From Bradyrhizobium sp. 141 (GTDB taxonomy: Bacteria > Pseudomonadota > Alphaproteobacteria > Rhizobiales > Xanthobacteraceae): a stretch of 64,000 nt of DNA. The position numbers and the translations under genes were made by a program. The notes below the pieces were generated by a model. It worked only from the letters and a program-made list of their open reading frames with translations. It was not told the origin of the DNA and did not search any database. Below, piece by piece: positions 1 through 9,044 of the stretch. The stretch lies in contig NZ_JADPKR010000100.1 in the NCBI RefSeq assembly GCF_023074055.1, positions 149,272 through 213,271 of the forward strand, written 5' to 3'. The first letter of the stretch is position 1, and each line of letters opens with the position of its first letter.

Positions 1-2
1 AA

Positions 3-215
3 CGGCTGATCACGCAGATGTATTTCGAGGGCGATCCCCTGATCCCGGTCTGCCCGATCCTGACGACGATCCCGGACAAGGATGCGCTCGACCGCTTGGT
101 CGCACCGCTCGACCTCAACGGCTCGACGCCGTTCGACTCGCTCGCCTACCGCTTCGATATCGTGCTGCGCGGCCAGCGCTCCACCTACTTTGAAAATCGC
201 ACCGCGGGGAACTAA
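3..215 (+). CDS. pcaH: Protocatechuate 3,4-dioxygenase beta subunit (3' end only)
   Basis: The open frame enters from the window edge and gives the last ~70 residues of the beta subunit of the ring-cleaving enzyme that converts protocatechuate to 3-carboxy-cis,cis-muconate. Recognisable C-terminal features are the MYFEGDPL segment, the PDKDAL stretch and the closing FDIVLRG strand. The Tyr/His iron ligands of the family lie upstream, outside the window. It ends four bases before the start of pcaG, the usual pcaHG order, so the two subunits are almost certainly co-transcribed. The ATG at 18 is internal and not the real start. Confidence 0.93.
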   Translation, partial: RLITQMYFEGDPLIPVCPILTTIPDKDALDRLVAPLDLNGSTPFDSLAYRFDIVLRGQRSTYFENRTAGN

Positions 216-219
216 GTCC

Positions 220-846
220 ATGCCGCAGCCGCTCGACTATCTCAAGGAAACTGCCTCGCAGACCGCCGGTCCCTACGTCCATATCGGGCTGCTCCCCGCG
301 ATGGCCGGTTTCGACATCTTCGAGAAGAACTTTTCCAACGTGCTGGTGACGCCGAACACCGAAGGTGAACGCCTCACGCTGGAGGGCAAGGTGCTCGACG
401 GCACCGGCGCGCCGCTGCGCGACGTGTTGCTGGAAGTCTGGCAGGCCAATGCGAGCGGCCGCTACAACCATCCGGCCGATCGCTCGGCCGGCGCGCTGGA
501 GCAGGAGTTTCGCGGCTGGGGCCGCGCCGGCTCCGACTTCGAGAGCGGGCTCGTGAGCTTCGAGACCATCAAGCCGGGCGCGATCACCGACAGAGCGGGC
601 CGGACATGCGCGCCGCACGTCAATGTCTGGATCGTCGCGCGCGGCATCAACATCGGCCTCAACACGCGACTCTATTTCTCGGATGAAGAGGCCGCCAACG
701 CCGCCGACCCCGTGCTCAACCTGATCGAACAGCCGGCCCGGCGCTCGACCCTGATCGCAAAGCGCGGCGAGCGTGCCGGCAAGGTCGTGTATTCCTTTAC
801 GATCAATTTGCAGGGGCCGGAGGAGACGGTGTTTTTCGACGTGTGA
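220..846 (+). CDS. pcaG: Protocatechuate 3,4-dioxygenase alpha subunit
   Basis: This 208-residue protein is the non-iron-binding partner of PcaH in the intradiol dioxygenase of the beta-ketoadipate pathway. It starts TASQTAGPYVHIGL, the typical alpha-subunit N-terminus, followed by the dioxygenase core (GAPLRDVLLEVWQA; residues ~70-90) and the APHVNVWI and NIGLNTRLYFSDE strands. The ATG at 220 is chosen because it follows the pcaH stop by four bases; an in-frame ATG at 82 lies inside pcaH and is rejected. It converges with the NYN-domain gene downstream. Length matches the family (about 200 residues). Confidence 0.95.
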   Translation: MPQPLDYLKETASQTAGPYVHIGLLPAMAGFDIFEKNFSNVLVTPNTEGERLTLEGKVLDGTGAPLRDVLLEVWQANASGRYNHPADRSAGALEQEFRGWGRAGSDFESGLVSFETIKPGAITDRAGRTCAPHVNVWIVARGINIGLNTRLYFSDEEAANAADPVLNLIEQPARRSTLIAKRGERAGKVVYSFTINLQGPEETVFFDV

Positions 847-868
847 GGGGCCGGTGGCCGTCCCGGGA

Positions 869-1480
869 TCACTCCACCGGGTCGCCGCGACTGATCGCTC
901 CGCGTGCGAGGAATTGCGATGTCTGACGCATCTCGCGCGATCCCGGTCGTTCACCCGGGTCGCGCCCCACTTTTTGTTTCAGTTCTGCCAAATCGATGAA
1001 GACGTCCGCCTGCCGGCGCAGGTCGTCGGCGATCATGGGTGGCTGCGTAGAGAGTGTGGAGACGACCGTCACGCGGACACCGCGGCGCTGCAGGGATTCC
1101 ACCAGCGAACGAAAATCGCCATCGCCCGAGAACAACACGATCTGATCGACGTGCTCGGCGAGCTCCATCGCCCTTACGGCGAGGTCGACATCCATGCGGC
1201 CCTTCACTTTGCGGCGGCCGGTGGTGGCGTCGACGAACTCTTTGGTGAGCTTGGTGACGACGGTGTATCCATTATAGTCGAGCCAGTCGATCAAGGGACG
1301 GATTGACGAGTACTCCTGATCCTCGATGATGGTCGTGTAGTAGAAGGCCCGCAACAGCGTACCTCGGCTCTGGAATTCGCCGAGCAGGCGCCTGTAATCG
1401 ATGTCGAAACCGAGCGCCTTGGAGGTGGCGTAGAGATTGGAGCCATCGATAAAGAGCGCGATCTTCTCAATCGAAGACAT
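869..1480 (-). CDS. NYN-domain (LabA/DUF88 family) protein, putative RNase
   Basis: This 203-residue protein has the PIN-like NYN fold, whose known members act as metal-dependent ribonucleases or bind RNA. Visible acidic positions are D12 in FIDGSN, D97/D99 in GRMDVDLA and D120/D122 in FSGDGDF, the standard metal-binding pattern. The last ~40 residues are basic and probably disordered. It sits between pcaG (convergent) and pobR but is not an aromatic-catabolism gene; closely similar proteins occur widely in alphaproteobacteria as single genes. Substrate and role cannot be told from the sequence. Confidence 0.85.
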   Translation of the reverse strand: MSSIEKIALFIDGSNLYATSKALGFDIDYRRLLGEFQSRGTLLRAFYYTTIIEDQEYSSIRPLIDWLDYNGYTVVTKLTKEFVDATTGRRKVKGRMDVDLAVRAMELAEHVDQIVLFSGDGDFRSLVESLQRRGVRVTVVSTLSTQPPMIADDLRRQADVFIDLAELKQKVGRDPGERPGSREMRQTSQFLARGAISRGDPVE

Positions 1481-1824
1481 TATGGAAATCCCCAGTTCCG
1501 CACGAAAGTCGGACGGTCCAGCCGAAATGGCGCGGTGTGTCCGCCGGAAAGCACGGAAGGTGCCGCTTGCTGAAAAAAGCGGCGCAGACGACCGGACAGG
1601 GATGGCCGCCTTGCGCCAAGGTTAGGGAGGTTCCATGCCACCAGCGCCAAGGCGCCGAATGCAGCCACGTTAAGGCGTGCGCACTCCCTGCTCAATTGTA
1701 CGGAGGTAAAGGGGCTCCATCCAAAGGATGGGACCCACTATACGAAGGTAAGTGGTGACGATAGCCCAACGCCGTTGGCGGTGTGGCTTCGACCATAGGC
1801 GCCCTTGGTCTTTCGTCCGATGCA
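1481..1824. other. Intergenic region without a convincing gene
   Basis: The 344 bases lie between the start of the NYN gene and the stop of pobR, both on the minus strand, so they include the NYN promoter. Short open frames here have no recognisable product. A small hairpin (6-bp arms, loop AAA) lies at 1717-1731, but it has no T tract. Confidence 0.5.
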
Positions 1825-2688
1825 TCAGCCTTCGTCGCCATGGAGCTGCGCGCGGAACGCGCGCGGCGATATTCCCGTGGCTGCGGCATAGACCCGGCTG
1901 AAATAGGCGGGGTCCTCGAAGCCGAGCGTGTAGGCGATCGTCGAGACCGGCAAATTGGTGTAGACGAGGTTGCGCCGCGCCTCGCGGATCAGCCGGTTGA
2001 GGATGAGGTGCGAGGCGGTGTCACCGGTCGCCGCCCGTGTGATCCGGTTGAGATGCGTCGGTGTCACCGCCAGCGCCTCGGCATAGTCCGCGACGCTCCA
2101 GCGTTCCAGATGATGCTGTTCCAGGAGCGCCTCGAAGCGGCGGAACAGGCTCGACTCGACCGCGCCGTTGCCGCCGTTCTCGCTCGTGAGCGCGCGTGCC
2201 ACCAGCCCGATCATGGCGGACGACAACGCGCGCAGCACATGCGCGCGGCCGAAATCGCGCGCGGCGTGTTCGGCGAAGATCTGCTTCATGATGGTGCGGA
2301 TCTGCGGTGTGCCGCGCACCACGGCCGAGCGCGACAGCGCACCGCGCAGGCCCTCGGCGGCGAGCAGCGCCTCATCCAGAATCTCCGCGGCGATGGTCAG
2401 CACCCATCCTTGCGTATCGGGCACGAAGCGGAAGCCGTGGACATGGCCGACGGGCACATTGACGATCTGCATCGGCTTCAAGGGCACCACCCGCCCGTCG
2501 AGCGTCGCCTCGCCGCCGCCGCGCTCGATCAGCAGCACCTGGTGCAGCCGGGCATGGCGGTGCACGGCCAGGGTCCAGTCGTGCAGCACCGAGCGGGACG
2601 CAATGGTCTCACAATGCACGACGTCGGGCAGATCGCCGGACTCGCCGAACAGATTGTAGACGCGGATCGCCGTGGCTGTGCGTTTCAT
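1825..2688 (-). CDS. pobR: AraC-family regulator of 4-hydroxybenzoate degradation
   Basis: This 287-residue regulator has an N-terminal cupin-like sensing half (HRHARLHQVLLIERG, then VPLKPMQIVNVPVGHVHGF) and a C-terminal double helix-turn-helix (AVTPTHLNRITRAATG and VSTIAYTLGFEDPAYFSRVY). Divergent location next to pobA identifies it as the likely PobR-type activator that responds to 4-hydroxybenzoate. The ATG at 2688 is preferred over one 12 codons upstream because it leaves an 86-bp divergent promoter region and starts the conserved MKRTATAIRVYNLFGE segment. The effector is inferred from context, not from visible residues. Confidence 0.87.
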   Translation of the reverse strand: MKRTATAIRVYNLFGESGDLPDVVHCETIASRSVLHDWTLAVHRHARLHQVLLIERGGGEATLDGRVVPLKPMQIVNVPVGHVHGFRFVPDTQGWVLTIAAEILDEALLAAEGLRGALSRSAVVRGTPQIRTIMKQIFAEHAARDFGRAHVLRALSSAMIGLVARALTSENGGNGAVESSLFRRFEALLEQHHLERWSVADYAEALAVTPTHLNRITRAATGDTASHLILNRLIREARRNLVYTNLPVSTIAYTLGFEDPAYFSRVYAAATGISPRAFRAQLHGDEG

Positions 2689-2774
2689 GTTCGAATAGTA
2701 CAAGACAATGGCGAAACCCTCCATCGGTCTACGGCGTCAAATCTGCAAAAAAATGCCGGCGGGAGGACGCAAAA
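2689..2774. promoter_or_regulatory. Divergent pobR-pobA control region
   Basis: These 86 bases separate the divergent starts of pobR and pobA and must hold both promoters and the PobR operator. A good ribosome-binding site (GGGAGGA) precedes pobA by about seven bases. No individual operator is assigned. Confidence 0.6.
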
Positions 2775-3947
2775 ATGAAAGTTCAGGTCTGTATCATCGG
2801 CGGCGGGCCGTCCGGGCTGCTGTTGTCCCAGCTGCTGCACCTGAAGGGTATCGACACAATCGTGCTGGAGAAATACAGCCGCGACCATGTGCTCGCCCGC
2901 ATCCGCGCCGGCGTGCTCGAGCATGGCTTCGCCAAATTGATGCGCGAGGCGCAGTGCGGCGAGCGGATGGACCGCGAGGGCGAAATCCATACCGGTTTCG
3001 AGATCGCGCATGACGGCGTGCTCTCCAAGATCGACCTGCACAAGCATTCCGGCGGCAATTCGGTGCTGGTCTATGGTCAGACCGAGCTGACGCGCGACCT
3101 CTATGAGGCGCGCGATCGTCTCGGCGGAAAGGTCGTCCACGACGCGCAGGACGTGACGCCGCATGACCTGACGTCGGACCGGCCCTACGTGACCTATCGA
3201 TCGAACGGCGAGACCATCCGCGTCGATTGCGACTACGTGGTCGGCGCCGACGGTTTCCACGGCGTCAGCCGCAAATCGATCCCGAAGGACGTGCTGCGCG
3301 AATATGAAAAGGTCTATCCGTTCGGCTGGCTGGGCGTGCTGTCGCGCACGAAACCGGTGTCGCCGGAGCTGATCTATGTGAAGCACGAGCGCGGCTTTGC
3401 GCTCTGTTCGCTGCGCTCGCAGGTGCTCAGCCGCTACTACGTCCAGGTGCCGCTGACCGACAACGTCGAGGATTGGAGCGACGATGCGTTCTGGGCCGAG
3501 CTGAAGCGCCGCCTTCCGGACGAGGTCGCCGGCAACCTGATCACGGGGCCGTCGATCGAGAAGAGCATCGCGCCTCTGCGCAGCTTCGTCGCCGAGCCGA
3601 TGAGCTATGGCCGGTTGTTCCTCGCCGGCGATGCCGCTCACATCGTGCCGCCGACAGGCGCGCGCGGGCTGAACAGCGCCGCGTCCGACATCTATTATCT
3701 CTATCACGCCTTGCTCGCGCATTATCAGAGCGGCGATGATTCCGGCCTCGCAGGCTATTCCGCCAAGGCGCTCGCGCGGATATGGAAGGCGCAGCGCTTC
3801 TCCTGGTGGATGACGATGCTCCTGCACCGCTTTCCCGACCGGCTCGCATATGAGGATCGGCTGCAGCAGACGGAGCTGGACTATCTGCTCTCGTCCGAGA
3901 CGGCGCAGCGCCTGCTCGCGGAGAACTACGTGGGACTGCCATTTTAG
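2775..3947 (+). CDS. pobA: 4-hydroxybenzoate 3-monooxygenase
   Basis: This 390-residue FAD monooxygenase hydroxylates 4-hydroxybenzoate to protocatechuate with NAD(P)H and O2, feeding PcaHG upstream. Visible motifs are the N-terminal Rossmann GGGPSGLLLSQLL (about 8-20), the central VVGADGFHGVSR (DG motif, about 155-166) and LFLAGDAAHIVPPTGARGLN (GD motif, about 280-300) that binds the FAD ribityl chain. Length equals that of the Pseudomonas enzyme. It is divergent from pobR and convergent with the cyclase gene, leaving only 13 bases. A 10-bp palindrome (AGTGGCCACT) spans the junction. Confidence 0.96.
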   Translation: MKVQVCIIGGGPSGLLLSQLLHLKGIDTIVLEKYSRDHVLARIRAGVLEHGFAKLMREAQCGERMDREGEIHTGFEIAHDGVLSKIDLHKHSGGNSVLVYGQTELTRDLYEARDRLGGKVVHDAQDVTPHDLTSDRPYVTYRSNGETIRVDCDYVVGADGFHGVSRKSIPKDVLREYEKVYPFGWLGVLSRTKPVSPELIYVKHERGFALCSLRSQVLSRYYVQVPLTDNVEDWSDDAFWAELKRRLPDEVAGNLITGPSIEKSIAPLRSFVAEPMSYGRLFLAGDAAHIVPPTGARGLNSAASDIYYLYHALLAHYQSGDDSGLAGYSAKALARIWKAQRFSWWMTMLLHRFPDRLAYEDRLQQTELDYLLSSETAQRLLAENYVGLPF

Positions 3948-3960
3948 CGTAAAGTGGCCA

Positions 3961-6111
3961 CTACTTTCCTTCCAGCGTGTGGACGGGTGTCCAATCGGAC
4001 GGTGGTGGATCTGCAATGAGCGCTCGCGCGCGTGCGGCGAACCGCGCCGATGCCGGATCAATCTCTGCGACACGCCCGAACGCATCGGACGCCTTCGCAA
4101 AATCCCGCGCGCGCCAGCAGGCGAGCCCCTCCGCATATGCGGCGGCCACCTTGGCTTGGTCGGCGCTCTCCGCGCCCTTGTCCGCCAATGGCTCAAACAC
4201 CTTGATGGCCTCGCCACGGCCCTGCACCCTGATCGCGTCGAGCTCGCGCCAGGTGAAACTATCGCCGGCCTGCATCATCGTGGTTTCGGAAGCCATGATC
4301 GCGGTGCCGTAATATTTGTTGGCGCCCTCGAGCCGGGAGGCGACGTTCACGGTGTCGCTCATCACGGTATAATTGAAGCGGCGCCGCGAGCCGATATTGC
4401 CGACCACGGCTTCGCCGCTGTTGAGACCGATGCGATGCGACAGGCCGTGCCCGGCGAAGGCGGGATTGCCGGCATTGAGCTCCGCAAGCCTCGTATGGCA
4501 CTTCAACGCGGCGCGAACCGCGTTTCGTGCGTGTGCGGGATCGTCGGCCGGCGCGCCGAACATGGCGACGATTGAATCGCCGATATATTTGTCGACGTAA
4601 CCGCCATGACTTTCGATGATGTCGGTCATGGCGGACAAATATTCGTTCATCAGCGTCACCAGCTCGCCCGGTGTCATGGTCTCGGCAATGGACGAGAAAC
4701 CGCTGAGGTCGGAAAAGAACATGGTGACGTTGCGCATCTCGCCGCCGAGCACCGGCATCTTGCCTGAGGCGACCATGGTCTCGATGACCTCCGGCGCGAG
4801 GTAGAAGGCGAAGCTCTTGCGCAGGAAGCGCTCGTCGCGATCGGCCAGCATGAAGCGGTAGCCGGTCATGATCGCGAGCGCGGCAAGGCCGGCGAGTGCC
4901 GGCTCCGTCAGCGGCAGCGCCAAGGCATGAACGAACGCGCTGACGGCCGCGGCAGCGTAAATGGCAGTGAGAGCGAACCATGCGATCAGCGCTCCGCTCG
5001 GCGCGAGCATGCAGGCCGCGCAGGCGATGACGAGTGCGAACGCGATCGTGAGAATGGTCCGCGCGGGGAAGCCAAGCTCGGTCACGGCATCGCGCTCGAT
5101 CAAGTTTCGGACCGCGGTGGCGTGCACGAACACGCCGGCGATGTCGCTGCGGGCGCGTTGCGTGGCGCGCTCCGGCGCGGGCAGGGCACATCGTGCCGCC
5201 GGCGTGCCGTCATGCCCGCCGGACAGGCGCATTGATGTGAGCTTGCGATCCTCGAAATTCAGGACCGTGCCGAGCAGAACGACCTTGCCGTCGAAGGCGC
5301 GGCGGAAGAAATCGCGGTCGCCCTTCTCGACGCAGGCCCGCAGGTCGGCGAAGGAGAAGGTCGGGACGTCGCGTCCCAGCCCTCGAAAGTTGAGCGTCAT
5401 GGTATTCGGAAGCGCGCTCGGGATTGCATAGCCGGACAATTCGGTCGCGCCGGACGGCGCAATCTCGGGCTTTCCGCCAAGCGCACGCGCCGCGAGCTCG
5501 ACCGCCATTGCGGGCACCGGTTTGCCCTCGATTGAGAAGCTCAGCGGCATCCGCCGGATCACGTCATCGGCGTCGGTATGCACGTTGAGCGCGCGAATGC
5601 TGTTGCGCACCGCGACTTGCTGGGCGCGATAGGGGACCTCCGGATGGTCGTTGCTCAGAATATCGCCGAGCACCAGTTTGCCGCCGTCGGAGATCTGCCG
5701 CAGCGCGATCAGGTAATCCCGGTCGAAGCCCTTCATGCGACTGCCGACCGACGTGTCGCCAAAAGGAATCTCCGACTGCTCGATCGAGCTCGGAAAGATG
5801 ACGTCGAAGCCGATCACCTTGGCGCCGCCCTCGGTGATGCTCCCGAGCACCCGGCCGATCTCGCGCGTCCAGGTCTGCGTCGGCGATCCCTTGAAGGGCG
5901 GCGTGTCGTAGGTCTCGCCGTCGATGGCCACGACGACGACCGGCGAATTGGCGGGATCGCGGCGGTCGCCAATGAGCTTGCCGCGCAGTGCCGTGAGGAT
6001 GTCGAGCGAGAGGCCTTGCAGCGTCTGGAGCGGCGGAGACGCGAAAATTGCGCCCGCGAGGAGCGCAATCAGGATAGCTGCAACGATGTCCCGTCCCCCG
6101 ATCCGCCGCAT
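3961..6111 (-). CDS. CHASE2-domain class III adenylate/guanylate cyclase
   Basis: This ~716-residue membrane cyclase has an N-terminal membrane segment (IVAAILIALLAGAIFA), a periplasmic CHASE2 sensor (~30-310; VVVVAIDGETY and DVIFPSS), two or three transmembrane helices (~350-420) and a cytoplasmic catalytic domain. The catalytic part shows metal-binding Asp in MFFSDLSGFSS and VDKYIGDSIVAMFGAP and the NYTVMSDTVNVASRLEG segment. It should make cAMP (or cGMP) from NTP in response to an envelope signal. The ATG at 6111 follows the FecR stop by ~20 bases; a more upstream ATG (6183) would overlap that gene. The FecR-cyclase pairing suggests joint function. Nucleotide specificity is not settled. 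Confidence 0.88.
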   Translation of the reverse strand: MRRIGGRDIVAAILIALLAGAIFASPPLQTLQGLSLDILTALRGKLIGDRRDPANSPVVVVAIDGETYDTPPFKGSPTQTWTREIGRVLGSITEGGAKVIGFDVIFPSSIEQSEIPFGDTSVGSRMKGFDRDYLIALRQISDGGKLVLGDILSNDHPEVPYRAQQVAVRNSIRALNVHTDADDVIRRMPLSFSIEGKPVPAMAVELAARALGGKPEIAPSGATELSGYAIPSALPNTMTLNFRGLGRDVPTFSFADLRACVEKGDRDFFRRAFDGKVVLLGTVLNFEDRKLTSMRLSGGHDGTPAARCALPAPERATQRARSDIAGVFVHATAVRNLIERDAVTELGFPARTILTIAFALVIACAACMLAPSGALIAWFALTAIYAAAAVSAFVHALALPLTEPALAGLAALAIMTGYRFMLADRDERFLRKSFAFYLAPEVIETMVASGKMPVLGGEMRNVTMFFSDLSGFSSIAETMTPGELVTLMNEYLSAMTDIIESHGGYVDKYIGDSIVAMFGAPADDPAHARNAVRAALKCHTRLAELNAGNPAFAGHGLSHRIGLNSGEAVVGNIGSRRRFNYTVMSDTVNVASRLEGANKYYGTAIMASETTMMQAGDSFTWRELDAIRVQGRGEAIKVFEPLADKGAESADQAKVAAAYAEGLACWRARDFAKASDAFGRVAEIDPASARFAARARALIADPPPSDWTPVHTLEGK

Positions 6112-6130
6112 CGCCTCGTCGCTAGGCTGC

Positions 6131-6811
6131 CTATTCGAGCCGCAGCAGGCGGCCGATGATCGGAGTCGGTGACGAGGTGGCACTGGCGTCGACCAGGAAG
6201 GTGTAACGCTTGGCGCCGAGGCTTGCGAGATAGCTGCCGCCGGGGGTCAGCGATTTCCCGGCCTTGGCGAAATCATAAAACTTGCCGCGGATCATGATGT
6301 CGTTCTTGAGCGGTACGCTGATCGTGGGTTCCTTGCCGTCGGTGCGCTCGATCACCAGCGTGCTCCCGCTCTTGGCCTGGACCAGCGGGGCGACACCGTA
6401 GATCGTCGGCAGCTTGGACGGAGTGGCCTTGGCATCGGACCGCATGGTCCGGAACGTGGTCGCGGCACTCTGGTTCGCCTCGCGCTCGGAGAGCTGCGCC
6501 GCCTTGGTGTCACAGGGCACCTTGGCGCGCTGCACGTCGCCGAGCTGCACGGTGCTTTGCTCGGCGCCGACCAACACGACGCCCTCGCTGATCGTCTCGC
6601 GCAGGCAGGATTTGAGGTAGCTGAGCGTAATGCTCGCTTTGGGCCCGAGCTTGATGATCTTGCCGGGCGCGACATAGTCCATGAATTCGACGCCGTCGAC
6701 CTTGCCTTGGACATCCTCGACGATCGCGGCCGGCGTCTCCGCAAAGGCGGGGGCCGCAACACAGAACGCGCCGACAACGACGCCGATCAGGCTTCTCATG
6801 GGTATGCTCAT
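6131..6811 (-). CDS. FecR-domain periplasmic protein
   Basis: This 226-residue exported protein has a signal peptide (LIGVVVGAFCVAAPAFA, cleavage about residue 24) followed by a FecR-like beta-rich domain (APGKIIKLGPKASITLSYLKSC at ~48-69), which usually binds ligands or peptidoglycan-side partners in the periplasm. A second ATG four codons in (6799) is equally possible as the start. It lies directly upstream of the CHASE2 cyclase on the same strand, ~20 bases apart, so it probably supplies or modulates the signal seen by CHASE2. This functional link is inferred from position only. Confidence 0.8.
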   Translation of the reverse strand: MSIPMRSLIGVVVGAFCVAAPAFAETPAAIVEDVQGKVDGVEFMDYVAPGKIIKLGPKASITLSYLKSCLRETISEGVVLVGAEQSTVQLGDVQRAKVPCDTKAAQLSEREANQSAATTFRTMRSDAKATPSKLPTIYGVAPLVQAKSGSTLVIERTDGKEPTISVPLKNDIMIRGKFYDFAKAGKSLTPGGSYLASLGAKRYTFLVDASATSSPTPIIGRLLRLE

Positions 6812-6967
6812 TCAATTCGACCGATACTTTGCTGGTCCCCGTCCCGGTGCGACTTTTAGCATCGGAGCGCCCAGGCAAGTGTGACCAGAATCACTCTTTG
6901 ATGATTGGTGCACTCTAGCAGGAAGTGGTTCAAACCCGCCATCGGCGACAAAGGGGGTGTCCAGCCG

Positions 6968-8092
6968 TCAGGTGGTCGCGGCAAATTCGGGCGAACGGCC
7001 CTTGACCGGACACTTTATGATTGGAGCGAGAGGAGCCTCGGCTTTGGGGAATGGCGTCGCCTGCCCCCCGGCGGCGATATCGAGGACCTCGTCCCAGCGC
7101 GACAAAAAGGCCTCGACGCAGGCCGGATCGAATTGCCGACCCTTGTTCTCGACCAAATAGTTGCGCGCCATCTCGATCGGCATCGGCTCTTTGTATGGTC
7201 GTCGTGTCGTCAGCGCGTCGAAGACGTCAGCGACCGCGACCACGCGTGCGGCCATTGGAATCTCGTCCGCCTTGAGACCGCTGGGATAGCCCGCGCCGTC
7301 CCAGCGCTCATGATGGCCTGCGGCAATTTGCGCACCGAGCTGGATCAGCTCGCAGCTTGAGTCCGCCAAAATCCTCTCGCCGATCGTGGCATGGGTCCGG
7401 ATCACCGCCATCTCCTGGTCGGTCAGCTTGCCGGGCTTGAGTAGGATTTTGTCGGGAATGGCGACCTTGCCGACGTCGTGCAGGGGCGCGGCCAGATAAA
7501 TGTCGCGGCAGAGCCGGGCCGGCAGGCCGAGCTGCTCGGCGATGATGCGGCTGTACCGGGCGACCCGCAGCGTGTGCTCGCCGGTGTCGTTGTCGCGATA
7601 TTCGACCGCAAGCGCGAGCCGCAGAATGATCTCCTCCTCGCGTTCGCCGAGCTTTCGTGTTGCTGCTGCGACTTCGCTGGCCAGATGTGCGGCACGATCG
7701 TTGAGCTTGCGCACGGCTGCACCAAGCTGAATCAAATTCCGCAGCCGCACCGTCATCTCGACGCTCTGCGGCTGCTTGGGCAGGAAATCGGTTGCACCGG
7801 CCTGCAGCGCTTCCATCTTGACGTCATCGGTCTGTCGCGAAGTGATCATCGCGATCGGAATGTCGGCGCAGCCGGCAAGCCTGCGGAAGGTGCGGATGAA
7901 GCTGATGCCGTCCATATGCGGCATCTCGTAGTCGACCAGCACGAGATCGAAGGCGCGTTCCCGCGCGCAAGTCAGCGCTTCCACGGGATCAAGGAAGGTG
8001 GTGGCCTCGACCAGACCTTCAGCCTCGATGTGACGTTTCAGGAAGTTGAGGACAGAGCGACTGTCGTCAACCAGGAGCGCTTGGGTCAGCAT
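6968..8092 (-). CDS. Response regulator with HD-GYP c-di-GMP phosphodiesterase domain
   Basis: This 374-residue two-domain protein starts with a receiver (D9, D10 acidic pocket; phosphoacceptor D54 in LVDYEMPHMDG; K106 in FLPKQP), then a short coiled coil (~125-155) and an HD-GYP domain with HD at 205-206 and HHERWDGAGYP at 260-270. Such proteins hydrolyse c-di-GMP when phosphorylated. The ATG at 8092 opens the receiver directly; one 14 codons upstream adds an unrelated leader. It is divergent from the STAS-cheY-cheA operon, which suggests a motility/biofilm switch linked to chemotaxis. The cognate kinase is unknown. Confidence 0.92.
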   Translation of the reverse strand: MLTQALLVDDSRSVLNFLKRHIEAEGLVEATTFLDPVEALTCARERAFDLVLVDYEMPHMDGISFIRTFRRLAGCADIPIAMITSRQTDDVKMEALQAGATDFLPKQPQSVEMTVRLRNLIQLGAAVRKLNDRAAHLASEVAAATRKLGEREEEIILRLALAVEYRDNDTGEHTLRVARYSRIIAEQLGLPARLCRDIYLAAPLHDVGKVAIPDKILLKPGKLTDQEMAVIRTHATIGERILADSSCELIQLGAQIAAGHHERWDGAGYPSGLKADEIPMAARVVAVADVFDALTTRRPYKEPMPIEMARNYLVENKGRQFDPACVEAFLSRWDEVLDIAAGGQATPFPKAEAPLAPIIKCPVKGRSPEFAATT

Positions 8093-8355
8093 CGGCGGCC
8101 GGGGCTCTCTTCGCTGGCAAAGGCACGAACCCAAGCCATAACCCGAGCGAATTTAACGCGAAGCAAATGCGCCATGGGGAGGCGCACATACGGGTGTGCG
8201 GCGCAGGTGATCTGAGCTGCTTGTGCATGCTTGCATACACCTGCGCGAATTCCCGGGGAAATGTGACCCGTAGTTGTACGGATGCTCGCGTTAGGAGTTT
8301 ACTCATTGGATTCACGTCAAACGAGTATCGGAATTTAGCAAAGGCGGGGCAAGCG

Positions 8356-8679
8356 ATGGCGCTCAATCCCACGGAGCCGAAGTGGTCGTTGCGGTTGCCC
8401 GCCGATTGCAGCATCGCGGCCATTCGCAACGTCTATGAGCTCATCCGCGAGGCGTTCGGCCGCCAGGAGCGGCTCGAGATCGACTGTTCGCGCGTCGACA
8501 AGGCCGACGTGACGTCGATCCAGCTTCTGCTGTCGACCGCCAAGACGGGCGAGGCCCAAGGCCGCCCGGTGGTCCTCACCTCCTTCTCACAGTCCCTTCG
8601 CAACACCCTTCGTCGTGCCGGCTTCGCCAGCGAGGCGATGATTGATCAGCATTTCCCGCAAAAGAAAGATGGCACCTAA
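8356..8679 (+). CDS. STAS-domain protein
   Basis: This 107-residue single-domain protein has the STAS fold of anti-sigma-factor antagonists. LRLPADCSIAAIRNVYELI begins it; LEIDCSRVDKADVTSIQLLLS holds the helix-capping region where the phosphorylatable Ser/Thr usually sits; the C-terminal amphipathic helix follows. The ATG at 8356 has a purine-rich site (GGCGGGG) just upstream. Its stop overlaps the cheY start (TAATG at 8677-8681), so it is the first gene of the chemotaxis operon. Its partner kinase or sulfate-type target is not visible; a scaffold or modulatory role in the Che array is inferred from the coupling. Confidence 0.85.
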   Translation: MALNPTEPKWSLRLPADCSIAAIRNVYELIREAFGRQERLEIDCSRVDKADVTSIQLLLSTAKTGEAQGRPVVLTSFSQSLRNTLRRAGFASEAMIDQHFPQKKDGT

Positions 8680-9044
8680 TGGCCACGATTCTGACCGTCG
8701 ACGATTCGCCGAGCATTCGGCAGATGATCAAGGTTGTGCTCGAGCCGGCCGGTCACAACGTGATCGAGGCCGGAGACGGCGCGCAAGGGCTCGCAAAGGC
8801 GCAAGCCGGCAAGCTCGACCTCGTGATCACCGACCTCAATATGCCCGTCATGAACGGGCTGGAGCTGATCCGGGCGCTGCGCAAGCTGCCGAGCGCGGTC
8901 GGTATGCCCATCGTGTTCCTGACGACCGAATCCAACGACACGGTGAAGCAGGAAGCCAAGAGCGCCGGCGCCACCGGCTGGATCACCAAACCCTTCAAGC
9001 CTGAGCAGTTGCTCGCCGTGGTCGGCAAGCTGGTGCGCGCATGA
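8679..9044 (+). CDS. cheY: Chemotaxis response regulator CheY
   Basis: This 121-residue stand-alone receiver has the full CheY signature: D8/D9 in TVDDS, phosphoacceptor D52 in VITDLNMPVMNG, T82/T83 in FLTTES and K104 in WITKPFKPE. Phosphorylated by CheA, it binds the flagellar switch. It starts inside the STAS stop and its own TGA overlaps the cheA ATG (9041-9044), a translationally coupled arrangement. Confidence 0.95.
   Translation: MATILTVDDSPSIRQMIKVVLEPAGHNVIEAGDGAQGLAKAQAGKLDLVITDLNMPVMNGLELIRALRKLPSAVGMPIVFLTTESNDTVKQEAKSAGATGWITKPFKPEQLLAVVGKLVRA

Noticed and set aside
2685..4217. 510-codon minus-strand frame across pobA
   Set aside because: It covers a perfect pobA gene and lacks a recognisable domain; it is a high-GC shadow.
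8167..8355. Upstream extension of the STAS frame
   Set aside because: The conserved STAS fold starts at 8356 and the extension lacks constraint; it lies in the control region facing the HD-GYP gene.
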